Part shown: one piece after another, positions 34,699 through 42,965 of the stretch
How the letters are laid out: the number at the start of each line of letters is the position of its first letter
Position numbering within the stretch: position 1 is the stretch's first letter
Assembly: GCA_963676635.1 (NCBI GenBank)
Contig: OY781105.1
Span: forward strand, 3,224,001 to 3,288,000
Direction of reading: 5' to 3'
Source: GCA-002708315 sp963676635
GTDB taxonomy: Bacteria > Bacteroidota > Bacteroidia > Bacteroidales > F082
DNA length: 64,000 bases
Program-made: the position numbers and the translations under genes
The notes under the pieces: model-generated
Database searches by the model: none
What the model saw: the letters and a program-made list of their open reading frames with translations, nothing else
What the model was told of the DNA's origin: nothing

Positions 34699-35916
34699 AT
34701 GACCGTGGATTTAAATAAACAAATAGAAAATATAGACTACAATTATCTTAATCTGCCTGATAAGATAACAGTGTATACAGATTCGTATGATTATTTAGCC
34801 TATGTTTATGATGCCAGTGGTACAAAGTTACGTAAATTGGTTACAGATGGACTGGATATATCCATAACCGATTATACAGGCAGCTTTGTCTTCACCGACA
34901 ACGAGCTCGCTTTCATCATCACCCCCGAAGGCCGTGCCATACCCGATTCCTCAGGCAACTTCACATACCAGTACTATTTAAAAGATCACTTGGGCAACAC
35001 CCGCGTAACATACACCCAAAAAGGGGAGGTGTTACAGGATAATAACTACTACCCCTTTGGCATGTCCACCGGCGAAGCAACAAATTATATTGCCGATGCA
35101 TGTTTGGAAAATAAGTATCTCTATAATGGTAAGGAGCTGGATGATGATTTGGGGGTTGGGTGGTATGATTATGGGGCTAGGTTCTATGACCCGCAGATTG
35201 GCAGGTGGCATGTTGTGGATCCAATGGCGGATGATTTATCGAATATTTCATATACACCCTATCATTACACTATTAATAATCCGATTAGATTTATTGATCC
35301 TAATGGAATGTGGGTAGACCAATACGAACTTAATAGAAAAACAGGTGAGATAAAAAAAGTTCAAGAATCTGATAATGATGTTGTTTATGCAGTTATTAAT
35401 AGGAATGATGGTACTTCAGAGAGAACAGGAGAATCAATTGAATTTAGTGGGGAAGTAATAACAATTACAAGTTTAGGGAAAACAAATGAAGATATGTATG
35501 CTTCAATTATTGAAGTATCCAATACCTCAGATGGAGATGCTCTATTCAATTTTGTAATAGAGCAAACAGGTGATTTACAAGAATGGAGTATTTTAGATTA
35601 TAGTGTTAATGGGAATAATCCAACATCTAAAGTGTCAACATCAGGGTTTGAAAAAAGACATCCTATTGCTACAAATCAAATAGAAGATATTTCTAATAAA
35701 CCTGGAAATAAAATAACTCGATTTGATCATAATCATCCTAGTAGAGATACTCAAGAGTATTCTTCAAAAGGCGATAGAGATGCACGCGATAAAGTACTAA
35801 AAAATAATAAAGATGCGAAGGTTAATATTTTTTTCAGAGGCAAAAATAACCAAAAATGGTTCCATAGAAGTATTCGCAACGATACAAAGGTTCATTTTAA
35901 AGGTGAATTTAATTAA
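34699..35916 (+). CDS. Rhs module 5: orphan core plus JAMM-like toxin tip
   Basis: A 405-residue product with the longer lead MTVDLNKQIENIDYNYLNLP (shown as its first 20 residues), the core, and then FIDPNGMWVDQYELNRKTG and a unique tip of about 210 residues. Near the end it has FDHNHPSRDTQEYSSKGD, a HxHP...S..D arrangement like JAB/JAMM zinc peptidase toxins, though the His-to-Ser spacing is two residues longer than the classical motif. The protein ends in a basic stretch with RGKNNQKWFHRSIRN. The frame continues upstream without an ATG into Rhs lead (TTNEYLYDLNGN), so the start is probably accidental. Confidence 0.75.
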   Translation: MTVDLNKQIENIDYNYLNLPDKITVYTDSYDYLAYVYDASGTKLRKLVTDGLDISITDYTGSFVFTDNELAFIITPEGRAIPDSSGNFTYQYYLKDHLGNTRVTYTQKGEVLQDNNYYPFGMSTGEATNYIADACLENKYLYNGKELDDDLGVGWYDYGARFYDPQIGRWHVVDPMADDLSNISYTPYHYTINNPIRFIDPNGMWVDQYELNRKTGEIKKVQESDNDVVYAVINRNDGTSERTGESIEFSGEVITITSLGKTNEDMYASIIEVSNTSDGDALFNFVIEQTGDLQEWSILDYSVNGNNPTSKVSTSGFEKRHPIATNQIEDISNKPGNKITRFDHNHPSRDTQEYSSKGDRDARDKVLKNNKDAKVNIFFRGKNNQKWFHRSIRNDTKVHFKGEFN

Positions 35917-36496
35917 ATTTATTTTATTAATATGCCTTCTTCATACATCTGGAATTGTCTCTGCCCAATGTTGGAGATTGAATGATGTGCCATCTGGTTA
36001 CAAAATTAATACAGTCTATGAACTAGATTCATTAATAGTTTCAGAATCGTTTTATTCTATACTTGATCATTCAATAACTTTACAGGACTCTATCGAAATG
36101 AATTACAACGAGACATGGATATTTTATGTAATTATTCTGGATTTCAGATATGTTCTGGATAGCAATCTTATAATAGAAACCAAGCTTTTACAAGGAGTAA
36201 AACACAATATTTTTGTAAATTGGACGCAAAGCGCAGGACAAAACTTTTCTGGAGCTTTTTGCTATAATGGCCTCACTTTTTTTGTTTTATGTAATGATAC
36301 TGAAATGCCAATTTATCGAAAATTATTTACATCTACTTCTCATAAAACTTTGTTTCCCGTTTTTTACAACAATCCTTCATATATTAATAATTGGGAAGAT
36401 TACGGTGGTCCTCAATATTTAGAGAAAAGTGCCATGTTGTATTATTCATACTATAGTGGTAAATTTACTTATATTAAAACACATTATTTCAATTAG
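35903..36496 (+). CDS. Module 5 putative immunity protein, exported
   Basis: A GTG start at 35903 is proposed because it gives the signal peptide VNLIKFILLICLLHTSGIVS ending in AQC and overlaps the toxin stop by 14 bases, as in module 3. An ATG at 35813 would put 30 unlikely residues in front. The mature protein (about 175 residues) has no recognised family; it contains NFSGAFCYNGLTFFVLCND. Location after the tip and a periplasmic destination fit immunity to an envelope-active toxin. Confidence 0.55.
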   Translation: MNLIKFILLICLLHTSGIVSAQCWRLNDVPSGYKINTVYELDSLIVSESFYSILDHSITLQDSIEMNYNETWIFYVIILDFRYVLDSNLIIETKLLQGVKHNIFVNWTQSAGQNFSGAFCYNGLTFFVLCNDTEMPIYRKLFTSTSHKTLFPVFYNNPSYINNWEDYGGPQYLEKSAMLYYSYYSGKFTYIKTHYFN

Positions 36497-36779
36497 TAAA
36501 TTAAAATTGGAATGAGTATTAATAGAGAGAAAACTAATAGCGCGAGGTTTTAGGTTGTTATCTCATTAATTTAATTTATTATTTGCTTAGATATGAGTCT
36601 TCCGATTTGTGTTACAACAAAATTCAACATAACCCACTAAATACAATCAAACAATGATTCATAAATATAAATTCTGAAATCCTGATGGTTTGTATTTTAT
36701 CCCCTGTGTGGGTGTCCGCTTTGATGTTCCAATAGTATGCTCATACCTCAAGCAAGTGTAACTACCCTTTACCAAATAA

Positions 36780-37010
36780 ACAAGTTAATCAACAATACTA
36801 GTTATTCAATAATATATTATCTTTACGCGACGCATTAGGACGTAAGCTGTGAAAACAAACCTGATCCGATGGCACACTCAATAGTACAATTGATTATATG
36901 AATATTTTTGTTTACAATAGTAATGAATTTGACTATATGTTAACTACCGAAGGAAGGGTAATACCTGAAATGGGTATAATTATGCATTATAATTGTTTTT
37001 ATAATATGAA
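36780..37010 (+). pseudogene. Decayed Rhs lead, copy 1
   Basis: It reads LYDALGRKL-stop-KQT-stop-SDGTLNSTIDY and then VYNSNEFDYMLTTEGRVIPE, a second type of Rhs core segment with two in-frame TGA codons. This copy also has a 2-base insertion (TTTACGCGACGC) and a changed ATGAATATT. Other copies begin near 45490, 50250 and 51060. Confidence 0.75.
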
Positions 37011-37011
37011 G

Positions 37012-37034
37012 GAGCGTAGTTGCAAACTACGCTC
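37012..37034. repeat. Module-border hairpin, copy 2
   Basis: GAGCGTAGTT, loop GCA, AACTACGCTC: a perfect 10-bp stem at the end of a decayed Rhs lead. Confidence 0.85.
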
Positions 37035-37039
37035 AGTGG

Positions 37040-37400
37040 GATTGTTTTGTGGGTGATGTTTTAAAACCTGATAGGTTCCTGAATTCCAAACAACCCACAA
37101 TGTTCCGATACTCACCCGGCCGTATCTACATAATTAGTCAGAACTACCGGAGTTGGGAATGGCGGGCCTCTTATGGTTAAGTCCGCCTCAGGCGGACTTA
37201 AGCAGAAGAAGCCCATGATTTTTTGCCTCGCCCGCCATTGACCGCCGTATCAGCCTTAGGCTGAGAAGGAGGTCGTAGCCTTGGTGCTGTGTTCGCTGCA
37301 AGATGATAGAAGGGTTGTTTCATACTGATACAATCGTAACGTAAAAGCCATGCGGCTTGAGCAAAAATTGCCTTGGCAATTTTATCGATTCTCTATAAAT
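37040..37400. repeat. Repeat block B, copy 1
   Basis: It is nearly the same as 50478-50815: both contain TCCAAACAACCCACAATGTT, CCGGCCGTATCTACATAATT, AGAAGAAGCCCATGATTTTT and AAAGCCATGCGGCTTGAGCA. The copies differ by what is inserted at a GGTTAAG...CTTAAGC site: a short perfect palindrome with CCGCCTCAGGCGG here and an unrelated longer hairpin in the other copy. No coding content was seen. Confidence 0.8.
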
Positions 37401-37537
37401 AAAACTAACGCGAGTCTCACGACTCGTGTTATAACATTTTCTGAACAGGATTCTTTGTCTGAAAGAGATAATAGATGAGAAATGAGAGAAAACATTCACC
37501 CAAATACAACCATTCACAATCACCTCTCCCACCAACC

Positions 37538-37637
37538 ATTATCACAGGTGTAATTGATCATTATCACTTGTGTAACTGATCATTTCCTTTTGTGATAACG
37601 ATTGCTCCCACAAGTGATAATTTTTGTATCACAAGTG
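37538..37637. repeat. 22-bp-phased palindromic array
   Basis: TTATCAC occurs at 37539 and 37561 (22 bp apart), and the inverted GTGATAA at 37592 and 37614 (again 22 bp apart). A fifth TATCACAAGTG begins at 37627. The full motif resembles TTATCACTTGTGATAA. The phasing equals that of the unrelated array at 12854-13000. Confidence 0.75.
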
Positions 37638-38674
37638 CTTTTTGAGACTGGGTAATTACCAACCTGATTTATTGCTCACCATGCAACAAAATTACAATTT
37701 CAGACTGAGTATAATTATTCAGACTACATCTCTCTCATCAGCACATCAGTCGTCTGATGCGTTATTAAAAGAATAACGAATTTAATAAAAGTAAGACTGT
37801 ATTTCTATGTACAAATGTCTGGTTTCGAATTTTGAAATATCACAAACAATATTTATAGATTACTGTGAGTTTCTTCGCATTATAAGATAAAATATCATTA
37901 CATTACAAATACTTATGGAGGTTTTAATTTCATGTATTCCAGATATTTATCCGGATTTGTAACATTAATCTTATTTAAATGACGTAGAACAATAGAAGCT
38001 GAATATAGTCTCTGCATCAGGAACCACTTATAAGCTATCCCCGGAAAACATAACATAGCATATGCCACAAAAATGTGCTTATGTAACCTGTTTATGATCC
38101 AGTCTGCCAAAGCAGACCATCTGTATTCATTCATTTGAAATAATTATAGTCAATATTTTAGCTTCAGGAATAATCGGACTGCCTTTAGCATAAGCACTAA
38201 GAAGTGGCATACCAAAGAGTTATGCTGCTATCAGAATCAGTTTTCTGCTACTAAAAAGCTTGTCCGGACTTAACAAAAACTTAGTGAGTTTATGGTTAAA
38301 CTTCCTGGATTTTAAGCTGTAAATATACTAAAAAAGTTCCAAAGTAATGGTACTGTTTTTACAATTTCTTTTGATAAAAATTATTTGAAATTTTTCCTAA
38401 CAGATAGTCTCATTCGGAATTTTTGTATTCATTAATTTTGAGTAATAATGATTAATATCAAAATTTACAAAAAGACTTAATATTTCTTTGAAACTCCTGA
38501 ATTAAAGGGTATTTTGAGAAGGCTTAGACAATCGATTCATGCATCCCGAACCTTCAGCTTAACAAACACATATTAAATCTTTTATTAAATTAGATGTAAC
38601 CATCTAATTCACTATATCCAAAGCCGGGAAACAATCAGAAATATTCAATATTTATCAAATAAGCAAATTTCAAA

Positions 38675-38965
38675 GGGTGTAAGATAAATTGATCATCTTA
38701 CACCCTTCTTTGTCGCTCCAGTCGGGTGTTTCAGAGAAAAGGGTGTAAGGTGTAAGGTAATTCCCATTCTTTTTCAGCAAAATTTTGTTATAATATATAT
38801 ATATATTATAAACTTGCAACGCGGGCGCAAAAGGAAAGAAAATAAAATGCAAAATAAACTCAAAAAGAATGGGAAACACCTTACATCCTTACATCATTTG
38901 GTATATAATGCTGTATATCAAACCATTTAGGGGTGTAAGATAAAATTATAATCTTACACCTTTTT
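38675..38965. repeat. Heptamer-arm hairpin element 1
   Basis: Outer hairpins GGGTGTAAGAT/ATCTTACACCC (38675-38705) and GGTGTAAGAT/ATCTTACACC (38932-38960) flank a long inverted repeat. Its left arm (38741-38774) reads GGGTGTAAGGTGTAAGGT, then TTCCCATTCTTTTT; the right arm (38862-38895) is its near-complement. The centre has an AT palindrome around 38800 and AACGCGGGCGC. Every arm is built from GTGTAAG. Confidence 0.8.
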
Positions 38966-39277
38966 GCAAAAAAAGCATTTTCACAAAAAACAGTGATGCA
39001 AGGTTATTTTTTTATTCTTCTTAAGAAGATGCAAAATCACTTTAGTAAACCAGATATATTTCCAGAGGGCCTAAAGAACAATTTGTTTCAAATCATAACA
39101 ATTCATGACAATACATTACAACCACCAGATAATATTTTATTAAGGCATTAAATCACTTAGATACTAACATTCTCAATATCATTATGATACCAATCCTGTA
39201 TTGGGTAGTTTTACTTGAATTTATTGTTTACTGAGTATTACATTTTGACAAGATTTAACTAAGATTGCCATTTTAAG

Positions 39278-39565
39278 CGATGTAAGATGAGAGATTTATC
39301 TTTCACCCCTCTTTCCTGCTTCAGTAAATAGTTTCAGCAAAAAGATGAAAGGATGAATCATGTTTCTTATTAAACTTTTTCTTTTTCGGGGTTATAATAT
39401 ATAAATATATATTATAAAGCTATTCAACGCGCGCCCGAAGGAAAAAATTAAAAAGTATAAAATATATAACTTTAATGGAATTATCCTTCATCCTTTCATC
39501 TTTTGTTATAACATGCATGGGGACAAATCATTATCGGATGAAAGATAAAATTTTATCTTTCACCT
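39278..39565. repeat. Heptamer-arm hairpin element 2
   Basis: The same plan as element 1: an outer hairpin at 39279-39307, inner arms AAAAGATGAAAGGATGAA (39340-39357) and its perfect 18-bp complement (39487-39504), a central AT palindrome, AACGCGCGCCC, and an outer hairpin at 39537-39563. The arm word is GATGAAAG instead of GTGTAAG. Confidence 0.8.
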
Positions 39566-39600
39566 TTTTTTGAAAAAATAGCTATACCATTAAACATATC

Positions 39601-39727
39601 GATGAATTATAGATGTATATTATTGATATATAATTCATCAATTTGCTGTGACAAATCGTGACAAATCGTGACAAATCGTGACAATTCGTGACAATTCGTG
39701 ACAATTCGTGACAATTCGTGACAATCG
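39601..39727. repeat. Inverted repeat followed by a 10-bp tandem array
   Basis: GATGAATTAT at 39601 is repeated inverted (ATAATTCATC) ending at 39639. From 39648 there are eight head-to-tail copies of GTGACAAATC or GTGACAATTC; the A-to-T variant takes over after the first three. The array ends 69 bases before a small open frame. Confidence 0.85.
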
Positions 39728-39761
39728 CCCGATGGTAAGTTTTTTAAGGCAATAAATTACT

Positions 39762-39769
39762 TATGTTTG
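39762..39769 (+). promoter_or_regulatory. Possible promoter -7 box
   Basis: TATGTTTG fits TAnnTTTG and lies 27 bases before the ATG at 39796, downstream of the 10-bp array. Confidence 0.35.
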
Positions 39770-39795
39770 CAGTACAATTTAAGCATTAACCAATT

Positions 39796-40104
39796 ATGAC
39801 AAACGAACAATACGCAATTATGCACGCAGTACTTTTTTTGATAATCACAGTATTCACTGCAAGCTCTTTCGTTGCAAAAATGTTAACAAACAACATGAAA
39901 TCTTCTGTAAGCTCTACAGTTGGTTCTGAGTCTGCTTTGATTGGGCACTATTATCCCGAGGAAGATCCGATGGGATCAGCAATGATTCCATCTAACTTAA
40001 GCAATAAGATTACAAGATGCTTAAGAAAGAGAATTCGCTGTTTATTTACGATGCCTTGCTACCTGAGGGATTATGAGTCCTGTGGCTTAGACGAGCACAC
40101 TTAA
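39796..40104 (+). CDS. Small putative membrane protein, unrecognised
   Basis: A 102-residue open frame starting MTNEQYAIMHAVLFLIITVF (first 20 residues), with one clear hydrophobic helix (residues 9-28) and a hydrophilic rest containing HYYPEEDPMGSAMIPSNL and a Cys/Arg-rich end. It is the only plausible gene in the repeat island and has a promoter-like box in front. The last third (after about residue 72) overlaps DNA resembling the following repeats, so the true end or even the gene itself is uncertain. Confidence 0.35.
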   Translation: MTNEQYAIMHAVLFLIITVFTASSFVAKMLTNNMKSSVSSTVGSESALIGHYYPEEDPMGSAMIPSNLSNKITRCLRKRIRCLFTMPCYLRDYESCGLDEHT

Positions 40105-40179
40105 CGCTCCTGGATGATTATATCGTACTTTAAGTCTTGTTTGTATGGATTTGTATAAGAATGGAGGCTGTAGTAGTAG

Positions 40180-40700
40180 CGGGAGAAGTTCGCAAATCCA
40201 CAGGATTTAAAATTGTTCTTTGACGTATTGAAAAAAAAGATTAGCTATGCCAGAAAGCAGAGATTATTTGGCTATGCATAGCGTTGAACTCACAATAATA
40301 TTTGTGCACAATTACAGCATCTTAGATGGTACCTTTGTCGTATTAAGGATACAACTTATCTATGCCTGAAAGCATAGATTTCATGTCTATAAATCGACTT
40401 GAATTACAAACTTTATATTTTTTTGAAATTGTGACTGAAAAGCATTTCAAAATGTATCACTGACGCATCGAGTACCAATTTATCATGCCTGAAAGCATAG
40501 ATAAATTTGCTGTAAATTGGATTGACTCACATCTTGTCTATTATTTAGGAGTTCGCGAATGCATAGCATTTGACTCACATCTTATTTATTATTTTAGGAG
40601 TTCGCGAATGCGTAGCATTTGACTCACATCTTGTCTATTATTTAGGAGTTCGCGAATGCATGGCATCTTAGATTGCATCTTTGACGTATTAAGTACAGCA
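40180..40700. repeat. Array of imperfect structured units
   Basis: The units share (G/T)GACGTATTAAG-type lead-ins (40221, 40337, 40461, 40682), TATGCCTGAAAGCATAGAT hairpins (40245, 40361, 40484), TTGACTCACATCTTG segments, and GGAGTTCGCGAATGCATAGC (three close copies at about 40548, 40597 and 40646, plus a relative at 40182). Long units are about 115-125 bp and the inner tandem units about 48 bp. No open frame explains them. Confidence 0.75.
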
Positions 40701-40782
40701 TTTTTGGTTTAACACCTCTGACGAATATAAATCAAGCCACCACCAACACAAACTCCATCCCTCTCCCCTGCCATGTTGTGTG

Positions 40783-40921
40783 GTGAGTGGTGAGTGGTGA
40801 GTGGTGAATGGTGAATGGCTGATGGTTGCCGTGTCCGACTCAGTCGGATGAGTGGAGTCATCAGCCCGGAAAAACGCGCAGCTTACTATTCACCACTCAC
40901 TATTCACTATTCACCATTCAT
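40783..40921. repeat. Heptamer-arm hairpin element 3
   Basis: The left arm is GTGAGTG repeated three times, then GTGAATG twice. The right arm (40885-40921) is the inverted form with CACTCAC, TATTCAC, TATTCAC and CATTCA. The centre contains TCCGACTCAGTCGGA and AAAACGCGCAGC. It has the same plan as the elements at 38.7 and 39.3 kb but a different 7-bp word. Confidence 0.75.
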
Positions 40922-41206
40922 ATAAATATTATTTATATATTTGAAACTCATTAATTATTGAGACTAAAAAACTGGACTTGCTAAGATGCTATCACACTTA
41001 AATTGGTTTGTTATTGAGGTAGTTTATTGCTTTTTTTGGTTTTAGTATAGAGTTGTTTAGCAGAATGTTGTACGAGTTGCGTGTGACTGAGGGGGCGGAG
41101 TTGTGGATGAAGTGAAACAGAAGAGAGTGCAGATTGCAACTACACCCAAATACTGCAAATATAATTCTGCATAATAACTGTTCTAATTGTTTTTTTTTTG
41201 ATAGGC

Positions 41207-41253
41207 GAGCGTAGTTGCACGTGTCTTCCGCCAAGGCGGATGAAACTACGCTC
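41207..41253. repeat. Module-border hairpin with nested hairpin, copy 3
   Basis: GAGCGTAGTT and AACTACGCTC are kept, but the loop is enlarged and holds its own hairpin TCCGCC-AA-GGCGGA. It sits right before a small membrane protein gene. Confidence 0.8.
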
Positions 41254-41275
41254 CGTAGGGGGGAGAAAAAATCTC

Positions 41276-41464
41276 ATGATTGATATTTATAATATTTTAA
41301 TAGGTTGTGGACTAATACTTTTAGGAATTTTAATTGGGATTCCAAATATAAAAGATAAACTTGACGGGAAGGCTGATAAGTATGGTGCCTTTATGAAAAT
41401 TATATTTGGCGCTATAGGTTTAATAATTGTAGGAATAGTGATGATATTAAGAGAAATATTTTAA
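41276..41464 (+). CDS. Small two-helix membrane protein, possible stranded immunity gene
   Basis: A 62-residue product from the ATG at 41276: MIDIYNILIGCGLILLGILI (first 20 residues), a charged loop NIKDKLDGKADKYG and a second helix ending in MILREIF. The frame is open upstream into the border hairpin, which is not expected to be translated. No family was recognised. It lies between a border hairpin and the lead of module 6, where other modules carry immunity genes or stubs, so it may be an immunity gene that lost its toxin (inference). Confidence 0.5.
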   Translation: MIDIYNILIGCGLILLGILIGIPNIKDKLDGKADKYGAFMKIIFGAIGLIIVGIVMILREIF

Positions 41465-41624
41465 GTTGCGAGCTGGTAGAATTTACACTAAAGAAAACAT
41501 CATATTAGTTTTGCTTTAGCACCTAATTGCAAAATAAAAATAGTGAACATTAAATCACTGCGTTTTACCCAAGCCAAACTCATCATTAACAACAAATGAG
41601 TATCTTTACGACCACAATGGCAAT

Positions 41625-42953
41625 ATGACCGTGGATTTAAATAAACAAATAGAAAACATCGACTACAATTATCTTAATCTGCCTGATAAGATAACAGTGT
41701 ATACAGATTCGTATGATTATTTAGCCTATGTTTATGATGCCAGTGGTACAAAGTTGCGTAAGGTAGTAACAGATGGACTGGATGTTACCACAACCGACTA
41801 TACAGGCAGCTTTGTCTTCACCGACAACGAGCTCGCTTTCATCATCACCCCCGAAGGCCGCGCCATACCCGATTCCTCAGGCAACTTCACATACCAGTAC
41901 TATTTAAAAGATCACCTGGGCAACACCCGCGTAACATACACCCAAAAAGGGGAGGTGTTACAGGATAATAACTACTACTCCTTTGGCATGTCCACCGGCG
42001 AAGCAACAAATTATATTGTCGATGCTTGTTTGGGAAATAAGTATCTTTATAATGGTAAGGAGCTGGATGATGATTTGGGGGTTGGGTGGTATGATTATGG
42101 TTGGCGACAATATGACCCAGCTTTAGGGCGATTTATGACGCAAGATAGATTTGCCGAAAAGTACTACAACTTATCGCCTTATCAATATGCTGCTAATAAT
42201 CCAGTGTTAATGATTGATGTTAATGGGGATAGCCTTTGGATAAATTATCGAGGGAATGATATTCTTTACCAAAATGGAAGCCTATATAATCAAGACGGAA
42301 CAGCATATACAGGTAAGGGGGTCAAATTAGATAAGAGCGGAAATGTCACAGGATATAAAGGTTTCTTGAAGCAGTCAATGAATGCACTTGGAGCAATGGC
42401 GGGAACTACAGAAGGAGGTGCAATGTTAACAGAGTTACAAGGTTCCACAAACAATTTTACAATAATGCATTCTTCGAATAATCCTAATGGTAATATAAGT
42501 GAATTTAGCGAAAGTAATCCAACTAAAGCGTATGCGAATCAATTAATGACAGACCCAGCACATGCTGCGTCTTATGCTGCACTAACTAAAATGGGGGTTA
42601 GTCTTGCTGGTGGGTCTGGAGGAACGATATATTGGAATCCTTCTGGAACAACTTTACCAACTACAGCAGGACCGCAAGCAAATTCTACGATCGGATTAGC
42701 ACATGAAATGTTTCATGGATTGGATGCCAATAGAGGATTACTTGATTCAAGACCACATTTAAATCCAAGAGTTGACCGGTCTGAATGGCAAGCTGTCTAC
42801 AGGGAGAATACTTTGAGGGGACAAATGGGAGTTCCTTTAAGAACCCATTATATTACTGATCAAAATCCTTCGGGTGTAGTTACAGGTGGTACAGAACCGA
42901 GGATGATTACCCCAGCAAACAAACCGATATTACCAAGTTGGTACATACCTTAA
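41625..42953 (+). CDS. Rhs module 6: orphan core plus HExxH metallopeptidase tip
   Basis: A 442-residue product with the longer lead MTVDLNKQIENIDY and the core, which here ends YDYGWRQYDPALGRFMTQDR instead of YDYGARFYDP. The tip starts after YQYAANNPVLMIDVNGD and is about 240 residues long. Near the end, GLAHEMFHGLDANRG gives an HExxH zinc motif, and TEPRMITPANKPILPSWYIP closes the protein. Similar HExxH tips of Rhs proteins are assigned to M91-like peptidases. A lipoprotein gene follows after 12 bases. It is distinct in sequence from the module 3 peptidase. Confidence 0.75.
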   Translation: MTVDLNKQIENIDYNYLNLPDKITVYTDSYDYLAYVYDASGTKLRKVVTDGLDVTTTDYTGSFVFTDNELAFIITPEGRAIPDSSGNFTYQYYLKDHLGNTRVTYTQKGEVLQDNNYYSFGMSTGEATNYIVDACLGNKYLYNGKELDDDLGVGWYDYGWRQYDPALGRFMTQDRFAEKYYNLSPYQYAANNPVLMIDVNGDSLWINYRGNDILYQNGSLYNQDGTAYTGKGVKLDKSGNVTGYKGFLKQSMNALGAMAGTTEGGAMLTELQGSTNNFTIMHSSNNPNGNISEFSESNPTKAYANQLMTDPAHAASYAALTKMGVSLAGGSGGTIYWNPSGTTLPTTAGPQANSTIGLAHEMFHGLDANRGLLDSRPHLNPRVDRSEWQAVYRENTLRGQMGVPLRTHYITDQNPSGVVTGGTEPRMITPANKPILPSWYIP

Positions 42954-42965
42954 CACCTGCAAGAG

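Larger units (their letters stand above)
36497..41206. other. 4.7-kb nearly gene-free island of structured repeats
   Basis: Only one doubtful small gene (39796-40104) is seen. Contents in order: decayed Rhs lead with border hairpin (36780-37034), a 0.36-kb block shared with 50.5 kb (37040-37400), a 22-bp-phased array (37538-37637), two large heptamer-arm hairpins (38675-38965, 39278-39565), a 10-bp array (39648-39727), an array of structured units (40180-40700) and a third heptamer hairpin (40783-40921). 37640-38670 holds nothing recognisable beyond a palindrome CATCAG-tcgt-CTGATG near 37744. Confidence 0.7.

Noticed and set aside
37538..37637. TTATCAC repeats as DnaA boxes and a chromosome origin
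   Set aside because: DnaA boxes read TTATCCACA or close to it; these sites lack the CCACA part. There is no dnaA, dnaN or other origin-linked gene nearby.
37913..38134. Reverse-strand open frame of 73 codons in the repeat island
   Set aside because: No recognisable domain, signal or start context. The composition fits chance in AT-rich DNA, though a decayed gene cannot be excluded.
39648..39727. 10-bp tandem units as a CRISPR array
   Set aside because: Units are contiguous without spacers and far too short; no cas gene is present.
40529..40670. 48-bp repeats with TTGACTCACATCTTG as a CRISPR array
   Set aside because: The sequence between the shared words is itself repeated, not unique like spacers, and units differ in length; no cas gene is present.
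40998..41234. Reverse-strand open frame of 78 codons before the border hairpin
   Set aside because: It runs into the hairpin, where its start would lie, and shows no domain. It could be another C-terminal stub, but no homologue is visible here to support this.
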